Part shown: positions 61,070 through 64,000 of the stretch, piece by piece
How the letters are laid out: the number at the start of each line of letters is the position of its first letter
Position numbering within the stretch: the stretch's first letter is position 1
Source: Streptomyces flavochromogenes
GTDB taxonomy: Bacteria > Actinomycetota > Actinomycetes > Streptomycetales > Streptomycetaceae
Assembly (NCBI RefSeq): GCF_000717595.1
Contig: NZ_JNZO01000036.1
Coordinates: 12,312 to 76,311 of the forward strand
DNA length: 64,000 nucleotides
Reading direction: 5' to 3'
Notes under the pieces: generated by a model
Told to the model about the DNA's origin: nothing
Database searches by the model: none
Seen by the model: the letters and a program-made list of their open reading frames with translations, nothing else
Program-made: the position numbers and the translations under genes

Positions 61070-62125
61070 TCAGTGGACGCCCGCGGTCCGGGTCCTCGCG
61101 GCCTGGGCGGCCGCCAGCTCCTCGACCCGGCTGCGGTACACCTTGGCCAGGTCGCCGCCGTTCGCGCCGGGAAGCCCCTCGGGACCGGCGCCGAGCGACT
61201 CAAGGACCGCGTCGGCACGGGCCTGACGGTCCGCCAGCCCGTCCGTGGTGTGCGGGTACAGCAGGTCGAGCCCGCGCTTGTCGCCGGGCGACAGGTTCTG
61301 CCCGTCACCGGCCGGCGCGCAGCTGCTGGGGGTGGACTTGTAGAAGAACGCCGGGAACCGGTACAGCATGACGGACTTCGCGTCGAAGGGACCGGCGACG
61401 AGATCCGGGGCGTCCACGGTGCGCAGGTTGTGATCCACCTTCGCGCGCGGCCATCGGTTCGGCGCACCCGCGAGGAACGTGTAGATGCCGGGTTGCCGAC
61501 CCTGGGCGTCCGCGACGAAGGCACCGGTCGGGTCCTGCGTGGGCTCGTACCCTTCGGGGTCCTCCCAGCGGAACTCGCCCTCGCAGGTACCGCGCATGTT
61601 CTGGTGGGAGTGATGGAAGCCCAGCGCGTGCAGGAACTCGTGCCGCACGGTGCCCTCCCACTGGGCCGGCCTGTTCGTCGCGAACCGCCCGAGGTTCAGG
61701 CTGCGTTGGCCGGGGTTGCCTCCGACCGGGCCTCCTCCCGCGCCGATGGCACGGTCCGTGCTGTCGGTGCCCACCAGGGAGAAGAAGCCCTGCAGGTCGA
61801 AGCTGACCCGGATCTCGGCGGCGAGTTCGGTATCGTCCTCGGTCCATCGCCGGAACGTTCCACCACCGCCGTTCTGCCCGAAGTCGAGCGTCAGGTTGCA
61901 GGCGTCGGTGATCTGCTTCGTCGCCCGCGCGATGTCCGCGTGCAGCTGGTCGTTCCCGTCGAGGAACGCGACCCGCACCGTCATGCCCAGTGGCCACCTC
62001 CCGATGTCGGTGATGAGGAACTCCAGGCCGCCGGCGGCCGTTGCGCGCCTCCAGCGGTCCCGCACTTCGATCTCGGCGACGACCTGATCGGGCAGGGATT
62101 CCAGGGGGAGAGATTCGAGTTCCAT
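61070..62125 (-). CDS. Metzincin (astacin-like) zinc metalloprotease
   Basis: The 351-residue protein carries the extended zinc motif VRHEFLHALGFHHSH (His162, Glu163, His166, His172; HExxHxxGxxH) and a Met-turn SVMLYRFP (Met253), which together define metzincins and are closest to astacins. Residues 1-155 form the N-terminal part (MTVRVAFLDG, then DFGQNGGGGTFRRW). There is no signal peptide, so it is not a typical secreted astacin; the unmarked N-terminal 40 residues may keep it inactive until processed. The ATG at 62125 follows AAAGGACG. First gene of the four-gene protease/STAND operon; two other proteases follow directly. Confidence 0.87.
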   Translation of the reverse strand: MELESLPLESLPDQVVAEIEVRDRWRRATAAGGLEFLITDIGRWPLGMTVRVAFLDGNDQLHADIARATKQITDACNLTLDFGQNGGGGTFRRWTEDDTELAAEIRVSFDLQGFFSLVGTDSTDRAIGAGGGPVGGNPGQRSLNLGRFATNRPAQWEGTVRHEFLHALGFHHSHQNMRGTCEGEFRWEDPEGYEPTQDPTGAFVADAQGRQPGIYTFLAGAPNRWPRAKVDHNLRTVDAPDLVAGPFDAKSVMLYRFPAFFYKSTPSSCAPAGDGQNLSPGDKRGLDLLYPHTTDGLADRQARADAVLESLGAGPEGLPGANGGDLAKVYRSRVEELAAAQAARTRTAGVH

Positions 62126-62163
62126 GACGCGTCCTTTCGCATCACATTCGCAAGGGTCCCCCC

Positions 62164-62177
62164 GACCGGTACCGGTC
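62164..62177. promoter_or_regulatory. Perfect 14-base palindrome upstream of the protease/STAND operon
   Basis: GACCGGTACCGGTC lies 39 bases before the metzincin ATG, where an operator or a leader hairpin would be expected. The surrounding gap (62126-62321) contains no gene. Confidence 0.55.
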
Positions 62178-62321
62178 TGATGACGGACGGGCAGCTCGGC
62201 TCTACCCACGAGCGTGCCGACGTCGGAAGCTCAGCTCACCTCCCAGTATCGCCCGAATGGCGGTACTCTGCGACTTGACTGTCACTCTGAGTAGTTCGAC
62301 ACCCGCCAGGATGACGCTGCG

Positions 62322-62930
62322 TCAGGACCAGAGCTTGTTCACGGCCGTACGGGTCGTCGTCTTGAAGGCCGTCAGCGGGGCGTCCTTCAGGTCGCCCATC
62401 TGACCCCATCGGACATAGGTGACGGTCCGGCCGTCACGGCCCACCGCGAAGAGGTGGATGTCGGTGTTGCCGACCTCCGGGTCGGCGGTGTCCAGGCTGT
62501 AGACCCAGGCACCCTCCTCGACGGCGAGCTTGCCGTGGGAGGCGCTGACGGCGTGCAGGCCCGGGTTCTGCCGCTCCAGCAGGGGCCCGCAGCCGGCGAG
62601 GGCCTTGCGGAGGGTGTCGACCAGCTTCACCGCGTCGGCCTCGGTGCGGGCGACGGTGGTGATCTGGACGCCGTTGGTGTCGAGCTCGGTGTTGAACTCG
62701 CGGTAGCGGGTGTTCTGCGCCGGGATCTTGTACGGGGCGCAGAGGGCGCCGCCGTTCTCCGGGACGCCGGCGAAGACCTGGGTGGCGGTCCACGGCGTGG
62801 ACGACGGCGGCATCTGGGAGGCGGCGAGGAAGGCGGGCTGGGCAGCGGCCTGCGCCGGGGCCGTCGCGAGGGCCGCGAGGCCCAGGGCGGCAGCGGCGGC
62901 GGTGGCGAGTGCGGTACGGAGCCTGTTCAT
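62322..62930 (-). CDS. Secreted protein with PknH-like sensor domain
   Basis: The 202-residue protein has a Sec signal (MNRLRTALATAAAAALGLAA, cleavage near QAAA). The mature part resembles the extracellular PknH-like sensor fold of actinobacteria: TPWTATQVFAGVPENGGALC, VARTEADAVKLVDTLRKALA and GNTDIHLFAVGRDGRTVTYV. Two cysteines (GALCAPY and AGCGPLL) could form a disulfide. Function is unknown, possibly envelope binding. ATG at 62930 with GGGGGATCC upstream. It is divergent from the XRE-type gene and is not obviously part of the protease operon, which has its own upstream palindrome. Confidence 0.78.
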   Translation of the reverse strand: MNRLRTALATAAAAALGLAALATAPAQAAAQPAFLAASQMPPSSTPWTATQVFAGVPENGGALCAPYKIPAQNTRYREFNTELDTNGVQITTVARTEADAVKLVDTLRKALAGCGPLLERQNPGLHAVSASHGKLAVEEGAWVYSLDTADPEVGNTDIHLFAVGRDGRTVTYVRWGQMGDLKDAPLTAFKTTTRTAVNKLWS

Positions 62931-63114
62931 GGTGGTGGATCCCCCGTCGGGTCGTTCGGTCAGTGCTCAACCAGCGTCGGGCCGGCGCCCGCCGCCTGCA
63001 ACGATGACGCGCCCATCGTCCGTCCCGGAACCATTCCACCCTCGCTGACGTGGGAGAACGTGGGTGGCATGGGATCCCGTGGGACGGGACTGAGGCGGAC
63101 GGACGGTCGACCGG

Positions 63115-64000
63115 ATGGGGAAGTCGAAGGACATCGCTGTCGAGGAGTTCTCGGTGCGGCTGCGCGCGCTGAAGACGCGCGGCGGCCGCAGCTACGAGGC
63201 GCTGGCCCGTCGGCTCAATGTGAGCGCGTCGACGCTGCACCGGTACTGCTCCGGGGAGACGGTGCCGGAAGGGTTCGCCGTGATCGCCAGGATGGCCCGG
63301 CTGTGCGGCGCCGACGAGGCCGAGCGGCGGGCCCTTGAGGACCTGTGGACCCGAGCGGACCAGACCCGCCGCCCGCTGCCCGGGGGCCCGGGGGGTCCGG
63401 ACCCCCTGACGGATCCAGGAGGTCCACAAGCTCCAGCGGCTCCGGCCCCGACCGTCGGGCCGGGCGCAGCGGCCGGCTCGGCCGGAGCCGTCGGCGCGGC
63501 CCCGGCCCGCGAGTCGGACGCGGCCGCCGGACCCGAGGGGGCGGCCGAACCGGCCGGTGGAGCCGCGCCCGGCCCGGCGCGCAGGCCGGACGCGACCCCC
63601 GGGCCCGTCGCGGCCCCGGAGTCGGCGCGGGCCGTGCCGTCCGCACCGGCGCCCCCGCCTGGCCCGGCACCCGCGCCGCCGGGGGTGGCCGCGCCCGACG
63701 CCGGCCCCACGCCGGCCTCCCCGCCGCCCGGGCCCACCGCTTCCCCCGGCACCCTCACCCCCGTCGGCCCGGTCCCTCCCCCCGCACCCGCGCCGCTCGG
63801 CGGCCGGGCGCGCGTCCGGCGGGGTGTGCTCGTCGCCGGGGCGTTCGCCGCCGTGGCCGCCCTCGCGCTCGTCCTCGTGCTCGTACGCCCCGGTGCCTCC
63901 GCCGGCCCGGGGGCGACCCCGGCCCCGCCGACCCCGACGCCCTCGCCCACGACCACCTCCGCCGGACCCCCCGCCCCGGCCCCCGCTCCCGCCCCCGCAC
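63115..64000 (+). CDS. XRE-type HTH membrane-anchored protein (3' end outside window)
   Basis: The frame is open from the ATG at 63115 to the right edge (295 codons). Residues 1-80 form an XRE-like HTH (EFSVRLRALKTRGGRSYEAL, then ARRLNVSASTLHRYCSGETV) as seen in many Streptomyces regulators. Residues 85-235 are a proline/alanine/glycine-rich disordered linker, and a single membrane helix follows at about 243-262 (VLVAGAFAAVAALALVLVLV), after which another P/A-rich segment begins. It would place an unknown C-terminal domain outside the cell. The linker's low complexity makes the translation less certain than the ends. Confidence 0.75.
   Translation, partial: MGKSKDIAVEEFSVRLRALKTRGGRSYEALARRLNVSASTLHRYCSGETVPEGFAVIARMARLCGADEAERRALEDLWTRADQTRRPLPGGPGGPDPLTDPGGPQAPAAPAPTVGPGAAAGSAGAVGAAPARESDAAAGPEGAAEPAGGAAPGPARRPDATPGPVAAPESARAVPSAPAPPPGPAPAPPGVAAPDAGPTPASPPPGPTASPGTLTPVGPVPPPAPAPLGGRARVRRGVLVAGAFAAVAALALVLVLVRPGASAGPGATPAPPTPTPSPTTTSAGPPAPAPAPAPA

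Noticed and set aside
1..64000. tRNA, rRNA, transposase or integrase genes
   Set aside because: None recognised on reading either strand; a dedicated tRNA search was not possible.

Overview
The base composition (roughly 70% G+C), GTG starts with GGAGG-type ribosome binding sites, ATGA/GTGA stop-start overlaps, and the gene families present (SARP, PucR, DUF1772, CopA next to citrate synthase) point to a chromosomal stretch of a Streptomyces or close relative. I recall a similar gene order (copper chaperone, copper ATPase, citrate synthase, RecD-like helicase) in S. coelicolor around SCO2730-SCO2737, but could not check it. About 50 protein genes are supported. I saw no rRNA, tRNA, CRISPR array or insertion sequence.

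Layout. 1-6.2 kb: regulators (a GAF/PucR-type regulator cut by the left edge, a SARP, a LuxR-type HTH protein) around a von Willebrand lipoprotein and a DUF1772 membrane protein. 6.2-10.4 kb: an unusual peptidase-ABC ATPase fusion with its permease, then a GNAT acetyltransferase. 10.5-16.8 kb: the inositol catabolic operon iolC-iolB-iolD-mmsA, with a divergent IolE-like gene and a perfect palindrome between them. 17-20.6 kb: a small HTH gene, an MMPL exporter and its divergent TetR repressor with two operator copies. 20.6-25.4 kb: an antiporter pseudogene, a CsoR-type box, copZ-copA, a probable small RNA and citrate synthase. 25.5-29.3 kb: RecD2 helicase, a DUF937 protein and a VapBC toxin-antitoxin pair. 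29.3-33.6 kb: a LacI-controlled catabolic operon for an unidentified sugar or polyol. 34-44.3 kb: a DUF4097 plus S9 peptidase pair, a P-loop kinase and EamA transporter opposite a LysR gene, a GH3 enzyme, an S37-like peptidase and small envelope proteins. 44.4-48.7 kb: a fused ABC exporter and a hypothetical gene. 48.8-54.8 kb: symporter, ureohydrolase, ThDP enzyme and PucR regulator, a plausible guanidino-compound or arginine catabolic locus.

54.8-62.1 kb is the part I consider most novel. It is a tightly packed four-gene minus-strand operon encoding a metzincin-like protease, a trypsin-like protease, a protein with an effector-associated-like N-terminus plus trypsin domain and a decayed P-loop, and a 1065-residue STAND/NACHT-like ATPase. 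Three proteolytic components coupled to a signalling NTPase suggest a conflict, immunity or programmed-response system. A secreted protein and a truncated XRE-type membrane regulator close the window.

Genes are mostly organised as catabolic or export operons with a dedicated divergent regulator. In several cases the likely operator can be read directly: TetR-MMPL, CsoR-type copper control, LacI-sugar operon, VapBC autoregulation and the iol palindrome. Convergent gene pairs are separated by long perfect hairpins that should terminate transcription in both directions.
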